Notes under the pieces: generated by a model
Databases searched by the model: none
What the model saw: only the letters and a program-made list of their open reading frames with translations
What the model was told of the DNA's origin: nothing
Origin: Mucilaginibacter agri
Lineage (GTDB): Bacteria > Bacteroidota > Bacteroidia > Sphingobacteriales > Sphingobacteriaceae
Reading direction: 5' to 3'
DNA: 64,000 nt
NCBI RefSeq assembly: GCF_009928685.1
Contig: NZ_WWEO01000044.1
Span: 186,001 to 250,000 of the forward strand
Translations under genes and position numbers: made by a program
Shown: piece after piece, positions 7,725 through 16,988 of the stretch
How positions within the stretch are numbered: position 1 is the stretch's first letter
Layout of the letters: each line of letters opens with the position of its first letter

Positions 7725-10700
7725 ATGAAGACTACTGTAACCCGTAATCTGCAAATTGGATTCGGACTTTCATTGCTGTTGCTAATCATCAGCTCTATTG
7801 TTTCGTACGTTAGCATCACCAACCTCCTCACCAGTTCTGATATGGTTGATCATAGCGGCCAGGTAATTCAATCGCTTGAAACCGTTATATCTACAATGAA
7901 AGATGCCGAAACCGGCCAACGCGGTTTTTTGTTAAGCGGCAGGGAAGAATTTTTGGCGCCATATAATGGTGCTTATGAAAAAGCCCTCCTGTACACCAAT
8001 AAAGCACAGGATTTAACTGTAGACAATGCTAAGCAGCAGCAAAACATTGCAGCGGTTAAAAGCATTATGCTAAAAAGAATGACCATTCTTGAGCAGCTGA
8101 TCAATAAAAAGCGCTCGGGAGGCGTTGTTACTGTTGATGATTTGCGGGCAGGAAAATCGAGCATGGACGCACTGCGTGTTGCAATTGCCAATATGGAGCA
8201 CGACGAAAATGCCATGCTGATTGAACGCACCGCACGCTTGAAACAGTTTTCGACCTTTACCCCTATCATAATCATATTCGCGGCGATCATGTCTTTGGCT
8301 ATCTCTATATTCTCCTACTTCAAGGTAACTTCCGATCTGGCCGAACGTAACCGTTTACAAAAAGCCCTCGAAGATAAAGACATAGAAACCTCGCATCGTA
8401 TTGGCGTAATACAAGGCATTGCCGATAAAATTTCTAACGGCGAGTATGAGATTCGTGTTGATGATAAAGAAAAAGACACCTTAGGCAGTTTAGCAGGTTC
8501 GTTAAATAAAATGGCAGAGTCGCTTGATTTCTCCTTCGCTAAATTATCTGATAACGAATGGCTGCAAACTGGCATAGCACAACTTAACGATCGCATGGTT
8601 GGCGAAAAAGACGTAGTGGAGTTATCTAACGATATTTTAGACTTCGTTGCCGGATATACCAAAAGCCAGGTTGGTGCGCTTTACACACTTGAGGGCAAAG
8701 TATTACAATTACAAAGCGGTTTTGCGTTAAATTCAAATGTTGCAAAAATCATCCCGGCAGGCGACGGCATTTTAGGCCAGGTGGCTACTAGCGGCAAACA
8801 GATATTCTTGAATGATATTGATCCTGAGTATATTTCTGTGAGCCATGCCACTGGCAATATCAAGCCTAAAAACGTTCTGGCAGTACCAGTATTTCAAGAC
8901 AATAAAGTGCGCGGCGTAATAGAACTGGCATCCATAAATAACTATACCGAACGCAAACTGGAGTTTTTACGTAATGTAGCCGGCAATATCGGTATTGCCA
9001 TTACCAGTGCTCAAAACCGTAAAAAAATGCAGGAGTTACTAGAAGAAACTCAGGCACAATCGGAAGAATTACAAGCACAACACAGCGAACTCGAAAACCT
9101 TAATACAGAGTTAGAAGGCCATACACAACGCCTGCAAACTTCGGAAGAAGAGCTACGCGTACAACAGGAAGAATTGCAGCAAACCAACCAGGAGTTAGAA
9201 GAGCGCAACAAGATTATCAACGATCGCAACGCAGAAATACAGCGCAAAGCCGAAGAGTTGGAGCAAACCACGCGCTACAAATCTGAGTTTATGGCCAACA
9301 TGTCGCACGAGTTGCGTACGCCGTTGAATTCAATCCTATTGCTGTCGAGATATTTGTCTGAGAACAACGAGGATAACCTAACAGACGAACAAACCGAATC
9401 TGCAAGAGTTATCCTAAACTCCGGCAACGGGTTATTAGATCTGATCGACGAATTGCTTGATTTATCCAAAATCGAAGCCGGCAAAATGGAACTCGAATAC
9501 GAACAGATTTCGTTCGCAGGCATAGCAGCAGATATGCAATCGCTGTTTACTCCAATTGCAAAAGAAAAGAAAATCGATCTGGTTATCGACAATAAATTTA
9601 AACCGAATGAAGCACTGGAGACCGATAAAATGCGCTTGGAGCAGATTATCAAAAATCTGTTGAGCAACGCGCTTAAGTTTACCGCAAGCGGATCGGTTAA
9701 ATTCAGTATCCAGCCGGCAAAAGATGATGCTTCGTTAATAGATTTTTCGGTGCAGGACACGGGAGTTGGTATCCCTAAGGATAAGCAGGAAATGGTTTTC
9801 GAAGCCTTTAAACAAGCCGATGGTTCTACTAAACGCAAATTCGGTGGCACCGGCTTAGGTTTATCTATCAGTCGTGAGCTGGCGCGTTTATTAGGCGGCG
9901 AAATTAAACTGATAAGTGAACCTGGAAAAGGCAGCAGCTTTACGGTAACTATTCCGAAGGTTAAACCGGCCACAGTACCGTTGCCTACACCCGTGCGTAT
10001 TGAAACGCCTGCGGCAGCAGTGATAGAAGAATCTAAAACAGATGAGCGTATAAAACACTTATCGCCTGTAATACCTGGCGATATTGAAGACGACCGCGAA
10101 ACGATAGTAAGCGGTGATAAGGTAATTTTAATTATCGAAGATGATACGGCATTTGCCAAAGCATTGCTCGGCTTTACACGTCAGCGCGGCTACAAAGGCG
10201 TTATTACCGTCCGCGGAGATCAAGGGGTAGAAATGGCTATGAAATATCGTCCATTGGCTATCTTGCTTGATTTACAGCTGCCTGTTATGGATGGTTGGGA
10301 AGTAATGGAGGAGCTAAAAAACAACCCTGTTACCAAGCCTATCCCAGTACACATCATGTCATCAATGGAGGCTAAGAAAGAAAGCCGCCTCCGCGGTGCG
10401 GTTGATTTCATCAACAAGCCTATTGCCATGGAGCAAATGAAACAGATGTTCCATAAACTGGAAGATGCCTTAAGCCGTAGTCCGAAAAAAGTATTGATTG
10501 TTGAAGAAAACCCTAAACACGCCAAAGCGCTGGCTTACTTTCTGGAAACATTCAATGTATCTTCGGCTGTATCAAGCAGCGTAACAGACGGCGTTAATAC
10601 GCTTAAGAACAACGAGGTTGATTGCGTGATATTAGACATGGGCATTCCGGATAAAAATGCTTACGAAACCCTGGAAGTTGTTAAACAAAACCCGGGATTG

Positions 10701-11297
10701 GAGAACCTGCCAATTATCGTCTTCACCGGAAAAAATTTGTCATCAGCAGAAGAAAGTCGCATTAAGCAATATGCAGATTCGATAGTCGTAAAAACAGCTC
10801 ACTCCTACCAACGCATACTGGATGAGGTGGCGCTATTCTTACACTTAATAGAAGAAAATACCAATGGCAAACCAGCCACACCACGGGTGTCGAATGGCCC
10901 CCTTAACGAGGTGCTAAAAGATAAAACAGTTTTAATTGCAGACGATGATGTGCGCAACATTTTCTCGCTGACCAAATCGCTTGAGAAGCATCAGATGAAG
11001 GTAATTTCTGCCATAGATGGTAAAGAAGCCCTACAGCAACTTCAACAGCACCCGGAGACTTCGATAGTGCTTATGGACATGATGATGCCGGAAATGGATG
11101 GTTATGAAAGCACTACCAAAATACGCCAAAACCCAAGATTTAAAAATCTGCCGGTTATAGCAGTTACTGCCAAGGCCATGATGGGCGATCGCGAGAAATG
11201 TATTCGAGCAGGTGCATCTGATTATATTTCGAAACCTGTGGATATTGATCAGTTGGTTTCATTACTACGTGTGTGGTTATACGATAAAAACATTTAA
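7725..11297 (+). CDS. Hybrid histidine kinase: CHASE3-HAMP-GAF-kinase-REC-REC-REC
   Basis: 1190 residues. TM1 about 13-33, a CHASE3-type periplasmic helical domain (KDAETGQRGFLLSG), TM2 about 178-200, HAMP (about 225-275), GAF (about 285-430), then a long Glu/Gln-rich coiled coil (about 435-515). The HisKA site is H528 in MSHELRTPLNSI, followed by HATPase_c (NLLSNALKF, DTGVGIP, GGTGLGLSIS). Three receivers follow with acceptors D849 (LLDLQLP), D971 (ILDMGIP) and D1118 (LMDMMMPEMDG). The second receiver has EEN where the acid pair normally reads DD, so it may be weakly phosphorylated. Inner-membrane sensor; signal unknown. It starts 29 bp after the upstream kinase and 12 bp before the next regulator. 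Confidence 0.92.
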   Translation: MKTTVTRNLQIGFGLSLLLLIISSIVSYVSITNLLTSSDMVDHSGQVIQSLETVISTMKDAETGQRGFLLSGREEFLAPYNGAYEKALLYTNKAQDLTVDNAKQQQNIAAVKSIMLKRMTILEQLINKKRSGGVVTVDDLRAGKSSMDALRVAIANMEHDENAMLIERTARLKQFSTFTPIIIIFAAIMSLAISIFSYFKVTSDLAERNRLQKALEDKDIETSHRIGVIQGIADKISNGEYEIRVDDKEKDTLGSLAGSLNKMAESLDFSFAKLSDNEWLQTGIAQLNDRMVGEKDVVELSNDILDFVAGYTKSQVGALYTLEGKVLQLQSGFALNSNVAKIIPAGDGILGQVATSGKQIFLNDIDPEYISVSHATGNIKPKNVLAVPVFQDNKVRGVIELASINNYTERKLEFLRNVAGNIGIAITSAQNRKKMQELLEETQAQSEELQAQHSELENLNTELEGHTQRLQTSEEELRVQQEELQQTNQELEERNKIINDRNAEIQRKAEELEQTTRYKSEFMANMSHELRTPLNSILLLSRYLSENNEDNLTDEQTESARVILNSGNGLLDLIDELLDLSKIEAGKMELEYEQISFAGIAADMQSLFTPIAKEKKIDLVIDNKFKPNEALETDKMRLEQIIKNLLSNALKFTASGSVKFSIQPAKDDASLIDFSVQDTGVGIPKDKQEMVFEAFKQADGSTKRKFGGTGLGLSISRELARLLGGEIKLISEPGKGSSFTVTIPKVKPATVPLPTPVRIETPAAAVIEESKTDERIKHLSPVIPGDIEDDRETIVSGDKVILIIEDDTAFAKALLGFTRQRGYKGVITVRGDQGVEMAMKYRPLAILLDLQLPVMDGWEVMEELKNNPVTKPIPVHIMSSMEAKKESRLRGAVDFINKPIAMEQMKQMFHKLEDALSRSPKKVLIVEENPKHAKALAYFLETFNVSSAVSSSVTDGVNTLKNNEVDCVILDMGIPDKNAYETLEVVKQNPGLENLPIIVFTGKNLSSAEESRIKQYADSIVVKTAHSYQRILDEVALFLHLIEENTNGKPATPRVSNGPLNEVLKDKTVLIADDDVRNIFSLTKSLEKHQMKVISAIDGKEALQQLQQHPETSIVLMDMMMPEMDGYESTTKIRQNPRFKNLPVIAVTAKAMMGDREKCIRAGASDYISKPVDIDQLVSLLRVWLYDKNI

Positions 11298-11309
11298 GAT
11301 CCGATCCGT

Positions 11310-11684
11310 ATGAGTACCCCTTTAAAGAAGATACTGATTGTTGACGACGATACTCGCAACATTTTTGCGCTGAGTTTAACGCTGCGTTCCAAGGGCTATA
11401 CCTGCATTTCGGCAACAGATGCGTCACTGGCCATTAAATTATTGCAACAAGATAGCAGTATCGGTGTTGTATTGCTGGACATGATGATGCCCGAGATGGA
11501 TGGATACGAAGCGATTGGGCGTATACGCGATATTGAGAACCTAAAAGAACTGCCCATTTTTGCCGTTACCGCACAAGCCATGCCCGGCGATAAGGAGAAA
11601 TGCCTTGCAGCTGGTGCTAATGCCTACGTATCTAAACCTGTAAACGTTGACACATTAATTGATTTGCTGAATAAATATTTATGA
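11310..11684 (+). CDS. Single-domain response regulator
   Basis: 124 residues consisting only of a receiver domain: DDD near the N-terminus, phospho-acceptor D57 in LLDMMMPEMDG, Thr in AVTAQAM, Lys in VSKPVN. It is closely similar to the third receiver of the upstream hybrid kinase (DTRNIFAL versus DVRNIFSL; the same MMMPEMDGYE), which suggests it arose by domain duplication or shuffling. It probably serves as a phosphate shuttle or a CheY-like messenger within this operon. No output domain. Confidence 0.92.
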   Translation: MSTPLKKILIVDDDTRNIFALSLTLRSKGYTCISATDASLAIKLLQQDSSIGVVLLDMMMPEMDGYEAIGRIRDIENLKELPIFAVTAQAMPGDKEKCLAAGANAYVSKPVNVDTLIDLLNKYL

Positions 11685-11690
11685 AACTAA

Positions 11691-12509
11691 ATGGATACCC
11701 CGGTCGGTGAGCAGGAGATAAAGTTATTACTTAATGATCTGTTAGAAATTTACGGTTACGACTTTACAGATTATGCTAAGGCGTCATTAAAACGAAGAAT
11801 TAATCGCCTTTTTACGCTCGATCGGTTTCCGAGTTTCGCTGAGTTTAGGTACAAACTACGTACCGACGCCGATTATATGAAACGGTTTATCGAACAGATA
11901 ACTGTAAATGTTACAGAGATGTTCCGCGATCCGTTGTTTTATCAAAATTTGCGCGAGCATGTTTTGCCGGTACTTGCTACCTACCCTTTTATCCGCATAT
12001 GGCACGCAGGCTGCTCTACCGGCGAAGAGGTATACTCGATGGCTATTTTGCTAAAAGAAGCAAATTTACTACACAAATCATTACTTTACGCTACCGACCT
12101 TAACCCGCAGGTATTGCAAAAGGCATCAACAGGTATATTTCCGATGAGCCAGATGAAACAATACTCAGAGAATTATATAGCCAGCGGTGGGAAGGAAGAT
12201 TTTTCCCGTTATTACACAGCCAGCTACAATGTGGTTAAATTTGATGAAGAACTAAGTCGTCGCATGGTTTTTTCGACACATAATTTAGTGTCAGAAAGCT
12301 CATTTAACCAGTTTCAATTAGTTATGTGCAGAAATGTGCTTATTTATTTTGAAAAAGATCTTCAAGGCAGGGTTTTTGCACTTTTTGATGATAGCCTGGA
12401 AAACCTGGGATTTTTGGCGCTTGGCAGTAAAGAAACTTTAAAGCTATCGCCCATTATTTCGAAGTACCGGCAGGAAGGTAAAGAAAAAATATGGCGCAAA
12501 ATTCACTAA
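11691..12509 (+). CDS. cheR: CheR-type protein-glutamate methyltransferase
   Basis: 272 residues. The N-terminal helical domain is followed by the SAM-binding fold: NVTEMFRDPLFY, WHAGCSTGEEVYSMAI (SAM loop), YATDLNP (acidic residue for the ribose) and VMCRNVLIYF. CheR methylates glutamates on chemoreceptor coiled coils. No methyl-accepting receptor or CheA/CheW gene is in the window, and the neighbours are sensor kinases, so its target may be a kinase coiled coil or a receptor elsewhere. The 3' end overlaps cheB by 19 nt, implying coupled translation. Confidence 0.9.
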   Translation: MDTPVGEQEIKLLLNDLLEIYGYDFTDYAKASLKRRINRLFTLDRFPSFAEFRYKLRTDADYMKRFIEQITVNVTEMFRDPLFYQNLREHVLPVLATYPFIRIWHAGCSTGEEVYSMAILLKEANLLHKSLLYATDLNPQVLQKASTGIFPMSQMKQYSENYIASGGKEDFSRYYTASYNVVKFDEELSRRMVFSTHNLVSESSFNQFQLVMCRNVLIYFEKDLQGRVFALFDDSLENLGFLALGSKETLKLSPIISKYRQEGKEKIWRKIH

Positions 12510-13069
12510 ATGACGTTCAGAAAATTGTTGTTATCGGAGGCTCCGCAGGGAGTTTACACGTTATCCTGCATGTTTTAAATCATCTTAAAGCCGATCTGAA
12601 TATCCCGGTGGTTATTGTTCTGCACCGTAAAAACGACTCGGATTCATCTCTCAGCCAATTAATGGCCCTGCGTACAGATTTGCCCGTAAAAGAAGTTGAT
12701 GATAAAGAGGCCCTAATTCCAGGCCATGTGTATCTTGCCCCTGCAGACTACCATCTGTTGATAGAAACCAATAAGATTTTTTCACTGGACGATTCAGAGA
12801 AGATCAATTTCTCCCGCCCAAGTATTGATGTCACCTTTCAAACTGCGGCCGAGGCTTATGGTGCCGGCGTAACTGGTATTCTTTTATCTGGAGCCAACGC
12901 AGATGGAGTGGAAGGGCTCGAAGCTATTCACTCCGTTAAAGGTATTGTTGCCGTGCAAGATCCGTCAACCGCTCAGGTACCATATATGCCCCAGGCAGCT
13001 ATTAACCATATGCAAATTGATAAGTTACTTAACGTTGATCAAATATCAGAATTGATCAACCAGTTATAA
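12491..13069 (+). CDS. cheB: CheB-type protein-glutamate methylesterase (catalytic domain only)
   Basis: 192 residues spanning just the esterase domain: catalytic Ser in VIGGSAGSLHVI, His in VIVLHRK and Asp in LLSGANADGVEG. The receiver domain that normally restrains CheB is absent, so activity is not controlled by phosphorylation of the same chain. It would remove the methyl groups added by the overlapping cheR. Its stop codon abuts that of the convergent dinB gene inside the palindrome TTATAA. Confidence 0.9.
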   Translation: MAQNSLNDVQKIVVIGGSAGSLHVILHVLNHLKADLNIPVVIVLHRKNDSDSSLSQLMALRTDLPVKEVDDKEALIPGHVYLAPADYHLLIETNKIFSLDDSEKINFSRPSIDVTFQTAAEAYGAGVTGILLSGANADGVEGLEAIHSVKGIVAVQDPSTAQVPYMPQAAINHMQIDKLLNVDQISELINQL

Positions 13070-13582
13070 GTTACCCGCTTTTAAAATATTTACCGTAACC
13101 AACAGTTGCCCGGTGTGGCGCATAGTATGCTCTGCTGCGTGCACCAACAACCCCATTAAGGTGGATGGTAAATTTTTACGCCCAACTCCCCTGTAATCTT
13201 TCAACGCTTCTTCATTAACGCGCTCTAATTGGCGTAATGAAAGTTCTACAGCCAGGCTAAAAGTTCGTACCAGTTTAATGCTGGTTTCACCTGCTTGAGG
13301 CTGCCCTTCTGCGGTTAAATAGGTTAGCTGGTCATCTGTAAGGCTTTTATTATTGGCGTAGGTAAACATTCGGTCGAGTACACCGGTCATGTGGTGTAAA
13401 TGGAAACCGGGCGATGCCATGCCAGCAACGGACTTCCACAACAGCGCATCGGGGAAGCCTTGCATCATTGTCTCCACTTCGTCGCGGGCCTGCATTAATG
13501 CAAAAGCAACCGGCTGTACCAGGGCGGGCAAATCATCGAGTGGGCCTCGTAACCAAACTTCGGGTAATTTATCTACGCTCAT
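13064..13582 (-). CDS. DinB family protein
   Basis: 172 residues with the four-helix DinB/YfiT-like pattern and metal-ligand histidines in FHLHHMTGVLDRM and LLVHAAEHTMRHTGQLL. Members are putative metal-dependent enzymes, some acting in thiol transfer; the substrate is not predictable here. Cytoplasmic, no signal. It converges on cheB with touching stop codons and is divergent from the transpeptidase gene. Confidence 0.8.
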   Translation of the reverse strand: MSVDKLPEVWLRGPLDDLPALVQPVAFALMQARDEVETMMQGFPDALLWKSVAGMASPGFHLHHMTGVLDRMFTYANNKSLTDDQLTYLTAEGQPQAGETSIKLVRTFSLAVELSLRQLERVNEEALKDYRGVGRKNLPSTLMGLLVHAAEHTMRHTGQLLVTVNILKAGNL

Positions 13583-13687
13583 ACCTACAAATGTAATACT
13601 GTTGCTTGTTCATTATCAACATTAATGTATCGGCTAAAACTTTATGGTATTATGATTGCTATACATGGCGAACACAAATACCTATAA

Positions 13688-15268
13688 ATGAAAAATATTA
13701 ATTATAAAAAAATTATCCGATGCTATGCACTTCTTTTTACGTTATGCATCCCGCTTTTGTTGATGCAAAGTTGTACAAAAAAGAGCCGATCTGATATGGG
13801 AAAGGCACTTTTCACTAAAACCCAAAATAAGGTTTTTAAAAATGTAACCCCCGAAGGTTTTGCACCGGTATTTCAGAAAGTGATACAGGAACAAAAGTCG
13901 TCATTAGGAAACCCATTGCAAATTGAAGCATTTTATGCACAGAACGATTATGACCCTAAATTTGTGATGGATCATCTTAACAATGATGATCTGAAAACAT
14001 TTAGTAGTTACCTGTTAAAGGCAAATGAGCATGGCTTAGATCCCAACCTTTTTAAAGCACAGGCTTATAATGATCTATTAAATAAGTTTTATGATAAAAA
14101 AGCAATCAAAACTACCGACGAAGCTTATCACGACATAGCCGAGCTGGAACTGATGACTGCCAATATTCTGATCAACTACTCCAACGCGTTACAATATGGC
14201 ATAATTAGTCCGCGGAGGATTTACGCCCGTTACTACACTGCAACTCAGCGCCCCGATAGTAACGCAGTGAACAAAGTATTGGCGGTTACTAACTTCAAAA
14301 CCTATCTGGATAGCATTCAACCTAAAAACCCACAATACCTGGCCTTACAAAAAGCGTTGTTGTCAAGCAGCACCGCACCTGGTATGACCCAGGAAGAAAC
14401 CGATCGCACCATTAAAGTAAACCTGGAGCGCCTTCGCTGGAAAAATAAACCATCACAAGATAAATATGTGATCGTGAACATCCCCGATTTTCGATTGGAC
14501 GTCATGGAGGGAGGAAAATCCACCCTTAATATGAAGGTTTGCGTAGGCGAGGGCCGTAATAAGGACTATGCTAATACATTGATTGAGTACGACGATAGCG
14601 ATAAAACAGACAGACCATTCTCGCGCGAAACACCACAATTGGCCAGCATGATCTATGAAGCGCAGGTAAACCCGATATGGAACATCCCGCAAAGTATTGT
14701 TAGTAAAGAGATTGTAAAACATGCAGAAGACGATCCGTACTATTTGGCTAACAACAACATCGACGTATTTGAGAACGGCAAAAAACTGGAAGATTCTGAA
14801 ACTATTGACTGGGGATCTGAAGACCTGTCGAAATACGAGTTTAAACAGCGCCCCGGCGATGATAACTCGCTTGGTAAAGTGAAGTTTTTATTCCCTAATA
14901 AAAGCAGCGTTTATTTACACGACACACCCGCTCAAGAACCTTTTAAAAAGAATATGCGCGCTGTAAGCCACGGGTGTGTGCGTCTGGAAAAACCGCTTGA
15001 CTTGGCCCACAGCCTGTTTGGCGATGGCAGCAAATACGACATGATCAAACAGTTTATGAGCGAGGACAATCCTAAACCAACCGATGTAGCATTATCTAAA
15101 AAAGTGCCTGTGTATATCACCTACGTAACCTGTTGGGCTGATGAGAATGGTACCCTCCAGTATCGCCCGGATGTATACGGATTAGATATTGTGCTTTTTG
15201 CTCACATGCAAAAGTTTTTAGCCAGCAATTCAAAAACTGTATTAGCGATGGCAACACCAGCAAATTAA
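13688..15268 (+). CDS. L,D-transpeptidase lipoprotein (YcbB-like)
   Basis: 526 residues. The N-terminus is a lipoprotein signal with lipobox LMQSC (Cys29). A long scaffold region (about 50-260) precedes the YkuD catalytic domain (about 265-450), whose signature SHGCVRL carries the nucleophile C430, with the preceding histidine loop YLHDTP. It forms 3-3 crosslinks in peptidoglycan or attaches proteins to it, from the periplasmic face. It faces a second L,D-transpeptidase gene tail to tail across a strong shared terminator. Confidence 0.9.
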   Translation: MKNINYKKIIRCYALLFTLCIPLLLMQSCTKKSRSDMGKALFTKTQNKVFKNVTPEGFAPVFQKVIQEQKSSLGNPLQIEAFYAQNDYDPKFVMDHLNNDDLKTFSSYLLKANEHGLDPNLFKAQAYNDLLNKFYDKKAIKTTDEAYHDIAELELMTANILINYSNALQYGIISPRRIYARYYTATQRPDSNAVNKVLAVTNFKTYLDSIQPKNPQYLALQKALLSSSTAPGMTQEETDRTIKVNLERLRWKNKPSQDKYVIVNIPDFRLDVMEGGKSTLNMKVCVGEGRNKDYANTLIEYDDSDKTDRPFSRETPQLASMIYEAQVNPIWNIPQSIVSKEIVKHAEDDPYYLANNNIDVFENGKKLEDSETIDWGSEDLSKYEFKQRPGDDNSLGKVKFLFPNKSSVYLHDTPAQEPFKKNMRAVSHGCVRLEKPLDLAHSLFGDGSKYDMIKQFMSEDNPKPTDVALSKKVPVYITYVTCWADENGTLQYRPDVYGLDIVLFAHMQKFLASNSKTVLAMATPAN

Positions 15269-15298
15269 GGCGCCCGAGCTTTCCCTAATTAAGAAATC

Positions 15299-15345
15299 AT
15301 ATAAAAGCAAAAGCCTCCCGAATTGGGAGGCTTTTGCTTTTATAT
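15299..15345. terminator. Bidirectional terminator, 21-bp perfect stem
   Basis: A perfect 21-bp stem with a 5-nt loop (GAATT); the inner arms read AAAAGCCTCCC and GGGAGGCTTTT. A/T-rich outer arms supply a U-run on both strands. It sits between the convergent transpeptidase genes and can stop transcription from either side. Confidence 0.93.
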
Positions 15346-15380
15346 CAATAACCTAGTAATCGGTTAAACCTTATAACTAA

Positions 15381-16184
15381 CTACAACCGCGCACTTAAAA
15401 CAGGACGCGTATTTGTATCCGGAACAGCAAAATCTGCTGCCAGGCTTTGGTTAAGGTATTTAGAAGTATATTTTGCGTCGGGACCATTGATAAACAATAC
15501 CGTTTTCCCTTTAAGGGTACTAATCACTTGATTGATTACATCTGGCGAAACCGCCGGGCAACCAAAACTACGGCCTAAACGTCCCAGTTGATTAATGGTG
15601 TTTTGGCACACATAATCTGCGGCGTGTAATACGATGGCACGTTCGCGGGCTTTGTTATTAAAGCCGTTGTCCATACCATCTAATCTTAGCGAGCGACCAT
15701 GTTTACCGAAGTAGATATCATCGGTTACATAGAAACCCAGGCTGCTTTCGTGCGACTCCTCGTTGTTTGAGAAACGGCTCGGCAAGTCGTCACCACTACC
15801 CTGTCCATGCGCTACCCAGGTATTCAGCAACAACATTTTGCTTTGCAGATCCACAATCCACATACGCTTTTCGCGGCTGGGTTTGGTAAAATCTACAACA
15901 GTTAAAATATTACTGCTAAAGGGCAGTTTATGTGCCAGCTTAAGATTGTAAAAACCTGTGAGTGCTTTTTGAAATGTATTGATATCCAAACCCGAACTTT
16001 GCAGCCCGGCAGACTTATAAACATCAGATACAAAATTGCCAAAACGCATTTCAGCAGTTAAGGAAGCAGTTTTTGTGGTCTTTTCAGCGTCATCTGTTTT
16101 GTTATCTGCTGCCGATTTAAAACCTACAGTAATGATTAGAAACAGGAATAAAACGCTTGTAGCCCACCAAAATGATTTCTTCAT
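15381..16184 (-). CDS. Murein L,D-transpeptidase catalytic domain protein (YkuD_2 type)
   Basis: About 267 residues from the chosen start MKKSFWWATS (16184); an in-frame ATG 21 nt further up (16205) would only add a polar tail before the signal peptide. After the signal segment comes a single catalytic domain: SSLGFYVTDDIYFGKHG, HAADYV and GRSFGCPAVS with the nucleophilic Cys (C209 from this start). Exported to the periplasm. Paralogous in chemistry but not in architecture to the convergent YcbB-like enzyme. A CAAAAGTA (-7 box on this strand, 16258-16265) lies about 75 bp upstream. Confidence 0.88.
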   Translation of the reverse strand: MKKSFWWATSVLFLFLIITVGFKSAADNKTDDAEKTTKTASLTAEMRFGNFVSDVYKSAGLQSSGLDINTFQKALTGFYNLKLAHKLPFSSNILTVVDFTKPSREKRMWIVDLQSKMLLLNTWVAHGQGSGDDLPSRFSNNEESHESSLGFYVTDDIYFGKHGRSLRLDGMDNGFNNKARERAIVLHAADYVCQNTINQLGRLGRSFGCPAVSPDVINQVISTLKGKTVLFINGPDAKYTSKYLNQSLAADFAVPDTNTRPVLSARL

Positions 16185-16347
16185 ATTTGCTTTTGAGTTA
16201 ACCAAAAAGTTTAAAACTAAACAGGATTAGAGGCTTATTATTGTAAAGTAATCAATACAAAAGTAGTGATTTCAACAAAATTCACCGTCACGGCAATCTC
16301 ATTAATATTTTAAAGTTAATTATTTAACCTCAAAAGAAAAAATAAAG

Positions 16348-16926
16348 TTATTTCCAGGTTATTTTCTCTTCCAGCGCTACTTTACGTTTGCCTTCAGGTT
16401 GATCGTCTGTATAACCTAAATACAATACACCTATCACCTGGTCAAGCTCGCCTAAGTTTAAGAACTCTTTCATAGCTGGTTTTAAGGCCATACCGCCAGT
16501 ACTCCAGAAACATCCAATGTTTAAAGCGGCTGCACCTAACATTAAGTTTTGCACAGCTGCGCCAACTGCTGCTACTTCTTCAAAAACAGGAATTTTGGTT
16601 AACTCGCTGCGTTTTAAATAGGTAAGTATTACGTGTGAAGCCTTGTTACCTGTATTTTGGAAACCAGTGTAAGTAGCCTCGTTAAAGCTTTCTTCAGGAG
16701 TGTTTGCCTTGTACATTTCGGCATGTTGTAAACAAAAATCTTTAGGGTTTTCGTAAACAACAAAGCGCCAAGGCTCTGTAAGTGCGTGCGTAGGCGCCCA
16801 ATCAGCCAACTCTAATAGCGCAGCAACCTGCCCGTTAGGAATCTTGTTGCCATTCATCGTTGCCGGTTTAATGGTGCGGCGTTTTTTAATAGTTTCGGCT
16901 ACGGCCGTAAAAGTAGTAGAATCCAT
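16348..16926 (-). CDS. Nitroreductase family protein
   Basis: 192 residues, the short FMN-dependent NAD(P)H oxidoreductase type (YdjA-like). KKRRTIKP at the N-terminus gives the FMN phosphate-binding arginines; WAPTHALTEPWRFVV is the family core; GCFWSTGGMALKPAM and GVLYLGYTDDQP close the fold. Cytoplasmic; likely a homodimer sharing the FMN sites. Physiological substrate unknown. It is transcribed alone, with 62 bp separating it from the thioredoxin-like gene. Confidence 0.9.
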   Translation of the reverse strand: MDSTTFTAVAETIKKRRTIKPATMNGNKIPNGQVAALLELADWAPTHALTEPWRFVVYENPKDFCLQHAEMYKANTPEESFNEATYTGFQNTGNKASHVILTYLKRSELTKIPVFEEVAAVGAAVQNLMLGAAALNIGCFWSTGGMALKPAMKEFLNLGELDQVIGVLYLGYTDDQPEGKRKVALEEKITWK

Positions 16927-16988
16927 ATCTTATCTAGTGGCGTTTAAAACCGCTGCAAAAATAAGATAATTAGATTATGTAAACAGCT

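Noticed and set aside
9275..10159. Minus-strand ORF of 294 codons opposite the hybrid kinase
   Set aside because: Ser/Ile/Leu-rich translation with no domain; it mirrors the HisKA/HATPase coding region.
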